A stretch of DNA of 64,000 nucleotides, from NCBI GenBank assembly GCA_963791885.1, contig CAWBUL010000004.1, forward strand, positions 1,674,001 through 1,738,000. The letters run 5' to 3'. The stretch is from CAVSUZ01 sp963791885. Lineage in GTDB: Bacteria; Pseudomonadota; Alphaproteobacteria; Acetobacterales; Acetobacteraceae. Made by a program: the position numbers and the translations under genes. This document shows positions 8,115-16,060 of this stretch, in pieces (within the stretch, counting starts at the first letter, position 1; every line of letters begins with the position of its first letter). The notes under the pieces were generated by a model that saw only the letters and a list, made by a program, of their open reading frames with translations, searched no databases and was not told the origin of the DNA.

Positions 8115-9657
8115 ATGGATGCCGCTCTGCCGCAAAATCTTGCTGAGGCTCATGCGCTGATCGAGCGCCTGACGGCAAGTCTGGCCGAGAAGGAAGTAGC
8201 GCTATCGCATCGTGACGAAGAGATCGAGCGGCTTGAGCGCATCCTCGATAAATATATTCGCCGTCAGTATGGCAAGAGTTCGGAACAGCTTCCGCCAGAG
8301 CAGATGGCGCTTGGCCTTGAGGATCTCGAGACGGGAATTGCCGCGGCAAAGGCCAAGGCGGAGAGCCAGGACGCGACGCGTGTCAGACGCCACGGCGTCA
8401 AGCGCGGTGATCTGCCTGATCATTTGCCGCGCGTCGAAATCGTCATCGAGCCCGAGATCCAGATCTGCCCCTGCTGCGGTGGAGCATTGCATGTCATCGG
8501 TGAGGACAAATCCGAGCGCCTTGACGTTATCCCTGCCCAGCATCGTGTCCTCGTGACCCGTCGGCCGAAATATGGCTGCCGTTCGTGTCGCGAGGGCGTT
8601 AGCCAGGCACCGGCCGCCGCCGCATATCATCGAAGCTGGCCTACCCACCGAGGCGATGCTGGCCCATGTCCTGGTCAGCAAATATGCCGACCATCTGCCG
8701 TTGTATCGCCAGCACCAGATCCTGCAGCGCCAAGGCATCAGGATCGATCGCTCCTGTCTGGCCGATTGGGTGGGGCGCAGCGCCTTTGCCTTGAGGCCGA
8801 TCGTCGCGCGCATGCTGGAGTTGCTGAAACGATCGACCAAGTTGTTCTGCGATGAAACGACGGTGCCCGTGCTCGATCCTGGGCGTGGCAAGACAAAGAC
8901 CGGCTATCTGTGGGCAATCGCTCGCGACGATCGGCCATGGAACGGCCCTGATCCTCCCGGCGTCGTCTACGTTTATGCACCAGGCCGTGCTGGGGAATAT
9001 GCGCGTCAGGCACTCCGCGGCTTCAAGGGCGTTCTCCAGGTGGACGGATACACCGGCTATAACGCCCTGACCGATGGCCGTCGGAAGGAAGATCCCTTGG
9101 ACCTGGCTCTTTGCTGGGCACATTGGCGAAGAGACTTCTTTGACATCAACAAGGGCGGGTCTGCGCCGATCGCTGCCGAGGTCCTGAATCGAATCGCCGC
9201 GCTTTACCAGATCGAGACCGAGCTCCGTGGTCGGAGTGCCGAGGAACGTCGTGCCGCGCGTCAGGTCAGGACCGTGCCACTCATCGACGATCTGTTCCGT
9301 TGGTTGGAGCAGAAGCTGCCGCTCCTGCCCCAGAGCGGCAAAATGGCAGAAATCATCCGCTACGGTCTCAAGCGTCGTGACGGGCTGACGCGGTTCCTCG
9401 ATGACGGCACCATCGAAATCGATAACAATACGGTCGAGCGAGCCATTCGCCCAATCACGCTGAACCGCAAGAATGCCCTGTTCGCCGGCCATGATGAGGG
9501 AGCAGCTGCCTGGGGTCTCATCGCTTCGCTCGTCGAAACCTGCAAGTTGAACGGTGTCGAGCCACAGCGTTATTTGACCGATACCCTCACCAAAATCGCC
9601 CAGCACTGGCCCATGTCAAAGCTGGACCAGCTGCTTCCCTGGGCAAACGTGGTCTGA
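8115..9657 (+). pseudogene. tnpC: IS66 transposase TnpC, frameshifted
   Basis: The N-terminal frame has a coiled-coil leucine zipper (EKEVALSHRDEEIERLERIL), the HTH-like region with YGKSSEQL, and the zinc-binding motif CPCCGG. The frame changes at the GC-rich run near 8608-8625. The second frame continues IIEAGLPTEAMLAHVLVSKY, the DDE catalytic core (LFCDETTVPVLDPGRGKTKTG, DGYTGYN) and the C-terminal IDNNTVERAIRP and LNRKNALFAG. It would be a full IS66 transposase of about 514 residues if one base were corrected. Confidence 0.88.
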
Positions 9658-9866
9658 AGCCACCGCTTACGGTCTGGGAGTATCTGCGGCAAAACAAACT
9701 CACCGCTTTGGTCTGGGAAAGCTACGAGGCCATCGTCGAGGCGTGCCGACGGGCGTGGCTCTTTCTGACCGATCATCCACAGCGCATCCGATCGCTCGGA
9801 GCAAGGCAATGGGCATCGGTCAATGTTTAAGCGGGTTGGTATTAGAGCCCAGTTGAAGGGAAGATC

Positions 9867-11141
9867 CTATCGGGAGGAGGACCCTCCCAGCCCCTGGAGG
9901 TCCGCCAGGCGAGCAAGCTCCAGATCCTCTGGAAAGTCATGTAGTATCTCGAGGGCCCGATCCAGCAAATTCAGCTCCTGCCGAAGCGCCGGCCGTCGGC
10001 TCTCGGGCAGGCTCTCCAACAGATTTTCGATCATCGCGTAAAGCCGTCGTGAAATCTGAAAATTGCTGGCGCCATAAAGGCAAATCTCGCTCATCGCCAG
10101 TTGGACGAAGTCCCGCCAGCTGGGCGTAGAAATCACCACCCTAAGAACGCCATCCGCATCGTGCCATCCGTCGTCGTGCAGATGGCGCAGTCCCACCAGC
10201 CGCAGCAGGCGATGAAGCTGATCAATCGCCAGCACACCCGTGGTTGGATCGTTAATGGCCGGCGACAGCGCCTTGATCGCAATATCAACGATTACGCGTA
10301 AGGCGAAGGTTAAATCCTGTTCGATCGTGCGCTCCGGGCCGAAGGCCACTTGCGATCGTAACGTGCGGTCGTCTATCGTCGTCGTGCCGCCGTACAGGCG
10401 AAACAGCGGCTCACCGATAGCCACGAAGTTGCCAACGCGGGGGACCAACTCGATTATACCGGCCAGCCTTTGGGCAAGAGAGACAAGTCCCTTCTGATTC
10501 ACGGCAAGTACAATCGCTGAGGTGCCTTGGTGCTCGACGACACGGCCCGCGGTCCCTAATGTCGCGCGTGCGGGGAGCTGGCGAGGGGTATCGATAAAAT
10601 CGGGATACACGCTTTCGATGACCTCGATCCCTTGGTTTCCGATGCGCCAGACGATACTGATGGGTCGCAGCAGCCGCGCGGTGTAGTCTATCAGGAACAG
10701 AAACGCCGCGATCGAGGCGATGCCCAGCGCCCAGCAAATGGCTACCGCCGGATGATAAGATGTCGGGCCCATTCTGGCTCCGGTACCGACCGCGAACAGC
10801 ATGGTAAAGATGAACAACCCGACGGTGAACCGGATGACGTTGTCCCGCAGCAGCGTAGTGGCGATGATTCTCGGTGTGAGTTGGCCGCTGGCGACCTGGA
10901 TTGCGATAAGGATCGAGCCAAAGGTGAAAACGATGAACGACACGGTCATGGTTTCGATCGTATTCAGAGCTTCCGTCGTGCCGGCTGACGTCGTCGCAAA
11001 CCATGGTAGCCAGCTAAGCCATTTTTGCAGCCAAAACACGAGGCGGATGATCACATTCTCCAATACCAAGGCGATCAGTGGGACGATCCAAAGTGCGGAA
11101 CTGAGATAGCTCTTGGTCGTGTACCAGCGGTTCCACCTCAT
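9867..11141 (-). CDS. DUF2254 family membrane protein
   Basis: A 424-residue protein starts at ATG 11141 on the reverse strand. Four hydrophobic helices lie in the first half, the last being ICWALGIASIAAFLFLIDY. The soluble second half contains the DUF2254 hallmark ALSPAINDPTTGVLAIDQL and the DDRTLRSQVAFGPERTIEQD region. The biochemical role of this family is not established; it is a predicted inner-membrane protein. It sits between two transposon-damaged stretches and appears intact itself. Confidence 0.85.
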   Translation of the reverse strand: MRWNRWYTTKSYLSSALWIVPLIALVLENVIIRLVFWLQKWLSWLPWFATTSAGTTEALNTIETMTVSFIVFTFGSILIAIQVASGQLTPRIIATTLLRDNVIRFTVGLFIFTMLFAVGTGARMGPTSYHPAVAICWALGIASIAAFLFLIDYTARLLRPISIVWRIGNQGIEVIESVYPDFIDTPRQLPARATLGTAGRVVEHQGTSAIVLAVNQKGLVSLAQRLAGIIELVPRVGNFVAIGEPLFRLYGGTTTIDDRTLRSQVAFGPERTIEQDLTFALRVIVDIAIKALSPAINDPTTGVLAIDQLHRLLRLVGLRHLHDDGWHDADGVLRVVISTPSWRDFVQLAMSEICLYGASNFQISRRLYAMIENLLESLPESRRPALRQELNLLDRALEILHDFPEDLELARLADLQGLGGSSSR

Positions 11142-11220
11142 GTCTGTTTGCTCCCCAGGCTCAGGACTTACTATGCGAGCCAGAAGGAGACCGTAGCGGC
11201 GATGCAAATGGCTTAGAAGA

Positions 11221-11311
11221 AGGTGTGTGCGCATCGGCCATAGCGAGTAGCAACCGGCGCCAGTCCTCGAGGCGGGCGACCAGGGCCACGTTCACGATGG
11301 TCGTGTCGAGC
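11221..11311 (-). pseudogene. DHA2-type MFS transporter, short 3' remnant
   Basis: On the reverse strand this stretch resumes the DHA2 (EmrB/QacA) signature DTTIVNVAL exactly where the other fragment stops on the far side of the IS3 element. After that motif the sequence no longer resembles a transporter, so the rest of the gene has been lost. It joins to 12513-12632 once the element and one copy of the GAGC duplication are removed. Confidence 0.65.
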
Positions 11312-11374
11312 TGACCCTGCCCCCTGAAATGTCCCCGCTCTGAGCTAGAGTCCGTTCCCGCCAGGAGACGGAAG

Positions 11375-11641
11375 ATGAGGAAGAGCCGGTTCACTGAGGA
11401 GCAGATCATCGGTGTGCTGAAAGACCATCAGGCAGGACTGCCGGTAACGGAGCTGTGCCGCAAGCACGGGATCAGCGACGCGACGTTCTACAATTGGCGC
11501 TCGCGCTACGGCGGGATGGAGATCTCGGACGCCAAGAGACTGAAGGCTCTGGAAGAGGAGAACCGCAAGCTGAAGAAGCTGCTGGCGGAATCGGTGCTGG
11601 ATGTGGCGACGCTGAAGGAAGCCTTGGGAAAAAACTTCTGA
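11375..11641 (+). CDS. IS3-family transposase OrfA
   Basis: This 88-residue protein has the helix-turn-helix start KSRFTEEQIIGVLKDHQAG with the recognition helix TELCRKHGISDATFYNWRSR, then a leucine-zipper region (LKALEEENRKLKKLLAE). It binds the element's ends. Its frame ends at 11641, just after the A6 run at 11629-11634, where a -1 slip leads into orfB. Confidence 0.92.
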   Translation: MRKSRFTEEQIIGVLKDHQAGLPVTELCRKHGISDATFYNWRSRYGGMEISDAKRLKALEEENRKLKKLLAESVLDVATLKEALGKNF

Positions 11642-12486
11642 CGCCCGGCTTGCGGCGGAAAGCTGTGATCTGGGCGATTGAAGAGAAGAGCTATTCGCAG
11701 CGGCGTGCCTGTTCGCTGCTGAGCATTGCACCGAAGGTGTTCCGTTACCTATCGCGCCGTGGCGGCGACGCTGCGGTTCGCACGCGGCTCCGCGCGTTGG
11801 CGGCCGAGCGGCGCCGGTTCGGATATCGGCGTTTGCATATTCTGCTGCGGCGAGAAGGGATCATGCTAAATCACAAGAAGCTGTTCCGGCTCTACCGCGA
11901 GGAACGACTGGTTGTGCGGCGGCGTGGCGGTCGCAAGCGGGCTTTGGGAACGCGCGCGCCAATGACGTTGCCACAGGGTCCGAACCAGCGCTGGAGCCTG
12001 GACTTCGTCTCCGACGTACTGGCCGACGGCCGCCGCTTTCGGGTGCTTGTGGTGGTGGACGACTTCACCCGCGAATGCCTGGCGCTGGTGGTGGATACAT
12101 CGCTGTCCGGTCGCAGGGTGGTGCGCGAACTCAATTACATCGTAGAACGGCGCGGCGCCCCCTTGCTGGTGGTCAGCGACAACGGGACCGAGCTGACGTC
12201 GCATGTGGTGCTGAGTTGGCGGCAAGATCGCGGTGTCGGCTGGCACTACATCGCCCCCGGCAAGCCAGTGCAGAACGCATTCGTCGAGAGCCTGAACGGT
12301 CGCTTGCGCGACGAATGCCTCAATGAGCACGTCTTCCAGGGCTTGCCCGCAGCCCGGAGGATCATCGAAGCTTGGCGGCCCGACTATAATGCCCATCGGC
12401 CCCACACCAGCCTGCGTGGACTTACTCCGAACGAGTTCGCAACCCGGTCCAGGACGGACCACAACCAGAACGGATTCTGGTTATGA
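11632..12486 (+). CDS. IS3-family transposase OrfB (made by -1 frameshift)
   Basis: This frame carries the rve/DDE integrase core. It runs from LTPGLRRKAVIWAIEEKSYS through the HTH_21 region RRFGYRRLHILLRREG to the catalytic residues in SLDFVSDVLADG, VVSDNGTELTS and ESLNGRLRDECLNEH. No good start codon stands alone at the orfA/orfB border. The run GGGAAAAAAC at 11626-11635 fits programmed -1 slippage giving an OrfAB fusion, as in other IS3 elements. The frame is open to the stop at 12484-12486. Confidence 0.92.
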   Translation, partial: KLLTPGLRRKAVIWAIEEKSYSQRRACSLLSIAPKVFRYLSRRGGDAAVRTRLRALAAERRRFGYRRLHILLRREGIMLNHKKLFRLYREERLVVRRRGGRKRALGTRAPMTLPQGPNQRWSLDFVSDVLADGRRFRVLVVVDDFTRECLALVVDTSLSGRRVVRELNYIVERRGAPLLVVSDNGTELTSHVVLSWRQDRGVGWHYIAPGKPVQNAFVESLNGRLRDECLNEHVFQGLPAARRIIEAWRPDYNAHRPHTSLRGLTPNEFATRSRTDHNQNGFWL

Positions 12487-12512
12487 GTGAGGACAGTTTG
12501 GGGGCAGGGTCA

Positions 12513-12632
12513 GAGCACTTCCATGAACGTCGCGATGGAGACGATCACTCCGATCAGCCAGGAACTGCGATCGCCAGCTGCTTCCCGGCAACGCGGGACA
12601 TCGGACGTGGTCCCGTAATTCTGCGCACTCAT
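12513..12632 (-). pseudogene. DHA2-type MFS transporter, 5' fragment cut by IS3
   Basis: The reverse strand encodes 40 residues from ATG 12632, ending DRSSWLIGVIVSIATFMEVL, the cytoplasmic start and first helix of EmrB/QacA-type drug exporters. The next residues expected, DTTIVNVAL, lie across the IS3 element at 11281-11307. The GAGC duplication shows a single clean insertion. Most of the gene beyond this point is missing. Confidence 0.75.
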
Positions 12633-12713
12633 TCACCACACCGCGTGGCCGCGATGATGGCGGCCAAGATCAACAGCGCACAGGAGGCCGGGCCGGATGC
12701 GTCGGTTCCGGGG

Positions 12714-15668
12714 TTACGGGCTCGGGGTATTCGACGCGGGCATCCATTGAGACGGAGGTTGCCCGTCGGCGGCGCTCGTCAACGCCATGGGCGGGGACGT
12801 GAACGCGTCCGGCATCTTCGCAAGTTCAGACACCAGGTAGGGCGCCAGGGAACCACTGCCGATCACCAGCGCATCCGTCACGCCGATTGCGCCGATCCCG
12901 AGGATTCCGCGCACCGCCGGAACCAGGCTGGCCACGACCTGCAAGCCGGCGATGCCGAGTAGCGATGCCGTAAGGTAGCGATTTGGCGGCAGGTTCCAGG
13001 CTGGTTGCGTCTGGGAGCGCGAGGCGAGTCCATCCAGCAGCTGCGTCCCAAGCAGCGTCAGGAATCCAAGCCCGCCCCCGCCGGGACCATGCCGCGCCAC
13101 GCCGACCATGTGCGCTGCCAGCGCGCTCGCGGCGAATAGCGAGCCCTTTCCCGCGAGCCTCCGGGCGTTGGCGGGCCCAATGATCGGCTCCGCGGGATCG
13201 CGGGGCGCTTGCGCCATCAGATCGGATTCCGGCGGTTCAAACCCGAGCGAGATCGCGATTGCGACGTCGGTCAGCAGATTGATCCAGAGAAGCTGGGCCG
13301 GTGTGAGGGGTTGGCGCATACCAAGCGCCGATGCCGCGAGCGCCAGCAGCACCTCGCCGCTGTTCGTGCCGACCAGGAAATGTACCGACTTGCGCAAGTT
13401 GGCGTAGATCGCACGTCCCTGGCGGACGGCTACGACCATCGTGCCGAGATCGTCACCGGCCAGCACGACATCCGCCGCCTCGCGCGCGATCGCGGTGCCC
13501 TCGCCGCCAAGCGCCACCCCGATATCGGCGGCTCGCAGCGCCGGGGCATCATTGCTTCCGTCGCCAGCCATCGCGACGATCTCGCCGCTCTCCTGGAATG
13601 CCCGCACGATCCGCAGCTTCTCGGTCGGGGTAATCCGCGCGAACACATTCGACGCCGCAGCCTTGCTCTCAAGATCCGCCGCCGTAAGCGCGGCGATGCC
13701 ATCCGTGACCTGCGCCTGATCAGACAGGTGGAGTTCGGCTGCGATCGCCCCCGCCGTCGCTGCCTGATCGCCGGTCACCATCACGGTGCGGATCCCCGCG
13801 GCCTGAAACGTCCGAATGATGGACGGCATGTCCGGACGAAGCGGGTCCGCCAGTCCCACCATGCCAAGCCAGGTCATGACGCCGGATCGCTCGTGCGCGA
13901 ATCCCAGCACACGCAGCCCGCGCGATGCCATGGACTGATTCTGCGCGCTGATGTCGTCCCGTAACTGCTCCGTAAGCGGGGTAGGGCCATCGATCAGAAG
14001 GACATCATCACAGAGTGCGAGAACGTCTTCCGGATTGCCCTTGATCGCGACGAAGTTGCCTTCATGTCGGGTGCGCATGAAGCGGCGCTGTTCAGTGCGC
14101 GCCTCGGTCTCGATCAAATTGTGGGTCTGTCGCAAGGCAGCGACGTCGATGCCGGCCTCGATCGCCAGACGAAGCAGCGCATTCTCGGTGCTGCTTCCGT
14201 TCAGCACGTGGTGTGTGTGGCCGCTCTCCACGTCGCTTTCGTTGCACAGCACCGCGACCTGCAAGAGCAGGAGAAGCGGTTCGGAGGAGGTGGGTTCGAT
14301 GACGGTTGGGCCGTTGCGGAACACGCCGTCCCGAATGGTCAGGTCCTGATCGGGAAAGGCCAGGAGAACCGGAGCCATGCGGTTCTGCGTCAGCGTGCCG
14401 GTTTTGTCGAAGCAGATGGCGGTTACGGACCCCAGCGTCTCGACCGCGTCCAGCCGGCGGATCAGGACGCCTTGGCGCTGCATCTCCCGCAAGCCTGTGG
14501 CCAGGATCACCGTTGCGGCGCTGGGCAAACCTTCCGGGATCGCGGCAATCGCCAGCGCGGCGGCGGTCGGCAGGAGCTGCAGCACGCTCTGCCCGTGCAG
14601 CAGCCCAAGGCCAAACACGGCGGCCGCCGCCGCGAAGCTGATAAGCGTGAGCCCAAGTTCAAGCCCGACCAGCCGGCGCTGCAATGGTGTGGCGGGATGC
14701 CGCGTCTCAGAGACCGCCGCCTGAATCCGTCCGATCTCGCTCAGGTAACCGGTCGCGACGACCACAGCGATGGCCTCGCCGGAGAGGACCAGCGTTCCGC
14801 CGAATGCCATGTTGCGTCGTTCCGCCATGGGGGCGGCGGGGTCGGCCAGGACGTCAGTGCATTTGCTCACCGGCTGGCTTTCCCCCGTGAGCATGGACTC
14901 GTCGATGACGAGGTCACGGGTCTCCACCAAGCGGGCATCGGCGGGCACCGCCGCGCCGGCGGTAAGCAGCAGCAGATCGCCCGGCACGATGCGATCCGCT
15001 TGTACTTCGACGGGCGACCCGTCCCGCTGCACCAGGGCCAGGCCGGTCGCGTGCTGAACGAAGCCGTGAATGATCCGCATCGCCCTGCGTTCGGTGAGGA
15101 AGCCGATCGCAGCGTTGGCCGCGATGACTCCCGCAATCAGAGCCGCGTCGAACAATCCACCGGTGAGCATGGAGATGATCGCGGATCCCATCAGCAGAAG
15201 GCTGGGAAGCGAGCGGAACTGATAGAGCAGGAGCCGCAATCCGCTGGGTTCCTCGGCGGGTTGCAGCGCGTTGCGTCCGAAGCGCGCCAGTCGGGCAGAG
15301 GCTTCGCCGCTGCTCAGCCCGGTCGTGCCGGTCTCCAGCAACGCTGCCGCCTCATGCGGTTCCAGATTCCACCATGCGGGCTCGGGGGATTGCATTCGTC
15401 CGCATGCGATTTCCCAGGCTCGTTCGATTTTGCCGAGCAGGGTGGTGGGGTCGAGCGCGGCATCGCCCATCACCAGGACGCTGTGGGTTTCCGGGCTGGC
15501 CGTTGCGCGATGCAAGCCGCCGCTGCCCAGCAGAGCGCGTTCCAGCCGGCGGGCACGATCCGCACTGCGCAGGCCGCTCAGCCTGACCCGCAGCCGTCCC
15601 GGTACCGCATCATGCAGGACGATCGCGGGACCGGCGACGTCACCCGGTATTGCTGAACTCGGTTCCAT
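12714..15668 (-). CDS. P-type cation-transporting ATPase
   Basis: This 984-residue ATPase starts with a heavy-metal-associated-like domain (LHDAVPGRLRVRLSGLRSA) and a cation-ATPase N-terminal domain. It has the actuator loop TGES (261-264), the membrane motif IPEGLP (377-382), the phosphorylation site DKTGTLT (421-427), TGDQ and the hinge GDGSNDAPALR. The C-terminal part holds further membrane helices. IPEGLP and the overall plan place it with P2-type (Ca2+-like) pumps rather than CPx copper pumps. The N-terminal metal-binding fold is unusual for P2 pumps, so the ion is uncertain. The frame is intact throughout. Confidence 0.88.
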   Translation of the reverse strand: MEPSSAIPGDVAGPAIVLHDAVPGRLRVRLSGLRSADRARRLERALLGSGGLHRATASPETHSVLVMGDAALDPTTLLGKIERAWEIACGRMQSPEPAWWNLEPHEAAALLETGTTGLSSGEASARLARFGRNALQPAEEPSGLRLLLYQFRSLPSLLLMGSAIISMLTGGLFDAALIAGVIAANAAIGFLTERRAMRIIHGFVQHATGLALVQRDGSPVEVQADRIVPGDLLLLTAGAAVPADARLVETRDLVIDESMLTGESQPVSKCTDVLADPAAPMAERRNMAFGGTLVLSGEAIAVVVATGYLSEIGRIQAAVSETRHPATPLQRRLVGLELGLTLISFAAAAAVFGLGLLHGQSVLQLLPTAAALAIAAIPEGLPSAATVILATGLREMQRQGVLIRRLDAVETLGSVTAICFDKTGTLTQNRMAPVLLAFPDQDLTIRDGVFRNGPTVIEPTSSEPLLLLLQVAVLCNESDVESGHTHHVLNGSSTENALLRLAIEAGIDVAALRQTHNLIETEARTEQRRFMRTRHEGNFVAIKGNPEDVLALCDDVLLIDGPTPLTEQLRDDISAQNQSMASRGLRVLGFAHERSGVMTWLGMVGLADPLRPDMPSIIRTFQAAGIRTVMVTGDQAATAGAIAAELHLSDQAQVTDGIAALTAADLESKAAASNVFARITPTEKLRIVRAFQESGEIVAMAGDGSNDAPALRAADIGVALGGEGTAIAREAADVVLAGDDLGTMVVAVRQGRAIYANLRKSVHFLVGTNSGEVLLALAASALGMRQPLTPAQLLWINLLTDVAIAISLGFEPPESDLMAQAPRDPAEPIIGPANARRLAGKGSLFAASALAAHMVGVARHGPGGGGLGFLTLLGTQLLDGLASRSQTQPAWNLPPNRYLTASLLGIAGLQVVASLVPAVRGILGIGAIGVTDALVIGSGSLAPYLVSELAKMPDAFTSPPMALTSAADGQPPSQWMPASNTPSP

Positions 15669-15730
15669 ACGGACTTGCGAAGGCTCCTCGGTTACCCAAT
15701 GCTGAGGGGTGGTTTAACGGAGGTGTAGCA

Positions 15731-16054
15731 ATGGCGTCTTCGCACTCATCCGGCGGCGATGGTCAACACCGTGACAGCGCCACGCCGGGCGTTTCCAGCG
15801 TCGGGAACGCGGTTTCCGACACTATTATGATGGTGGGTGACGCTATGGGCACCGCGGTTCACGCCGCGGGCAATGTCGGGGAGGAGGTCGTGCTGACGGC
15901 CGGGCGGCTTGGCCGCACGGTTATCGGCGAAGTCGGCGGCTTGTTGACCGGCCTGGCCGGCAACCTGCGCAGCACCGTGTCGGCCGGCGTGCGTGGCCGC
16001 GACGAAGCGGCTGCCGGGACGCGAAGCGCGCCCGGCGACACTCATAAAAGCTGA
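15731..16054 (+). CDS. Small glycine/alanine-rich hypothetical protein
   Basis: A 107-residue protein starts at ATG 15731 behind a strong GGAGGTG site (15718-15724). It is polar at both ends, with a central amphipathic stretch of repeated GN/GNV and V-G-xx turns (VSSVGNAVSDTIMMVGDAMG, then VGEEVVLTAGRLGRTVIGE). The pattern resembles a membrane-associated or phasin-like helical protein, but no family is recognised. It is divergent from the P-type ATPase, with 62 bases between the starts. Confidence 0.6.
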   Translation: MASSHSSGGDGQHRDSATPGVSSVGNAVSDTIMMVGDAMGTAVHAAGNVGEEVVLTAGRLGRTVIGEVGGLLTGLAGNLRSTVSAGVRGRDEAAAGTRSAPGDTHKS

Positions 16055-16060
16055 TCGCGA

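Larger units (their letters stand above)
7209..9670 (+). mobile_element. IS66-family element
   Basis: The terminal inverted repeats gtaagcggtggc (7209-7220) and gccaccgcttac (9659-9670) match perfectly. The flanks ggtttggg (7201-7208) and ggtctggg (9671-9678) form the 8-bp target duplication usual for IS66, with one difference. The element carries the tnpA-tnpB-tnpC set in order. Both tnpB and tnpC are frameshifted, so the copy looks inactive. Confidence 0.93.
6291..9830 (+). pseudogene. IS630 transposase, split by IS66 insertion
   Basis: The N-terminal frame (6291-6803) holds the helix-turn-helix region (GASRGEAARHSGMERQTLRDW). After a run of seven A bases at 6780-6786 the second frame carries the DDE catalytic part: WFQDEARVGQKG, ILVCDSAGWH and PYSPELNPMETVW. 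IS630 transposases often make the full enzyme by -1 slippage on such an A-run, so this shift may be natural. The C-terminal segment resumes at 9679 (EYLRQNKLTALVWESYEAIV) and stops at 9828-9830. The coding region is therefore cut in two and inactive. Confidence 0.9.
6201..9842 (+). mobile_element. IS630-family element, interrupted by IS66
   Basis: The ends ataccaacccgc (6201-6212) and gcgggttggtat (9831-9842) are perfect 12-bp inverted repeats. Each is flanked by a TA dinucleotide (6199-6200 and 9843-9844), as expected for the TA-targeting IS630/Tc1 group. Removing the IS66 insertion gives an element of about 1.17 kb, a normal IS630 size. Confidence 0.9.
11312..12512 (+). mobile_element. IS3-family element, inserted in an MFS gene
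   Basis: The ends start TGACCCTGCCCCC at 11312 and finish with the complementary GGGGGCAGGGTCA at 12512, giving a 1201-bp element. A 4-bp target duplication GAGC flanks it (11308-11311 and 12513-12516). Inside are overlapping orfA and orfB with a slippery A6 run between them, the typical IS3 layout. Both frames look intact, so this copy may be active. Confidence 0.93.

Noticed and set aside
14064..15656. A 530-codon open frame on the + strand opposite the P-type ATPase
   Set aside because: It mirrors a well-conserved ATPase on the other strand, has no domain, and arises from high-GC codon bias.
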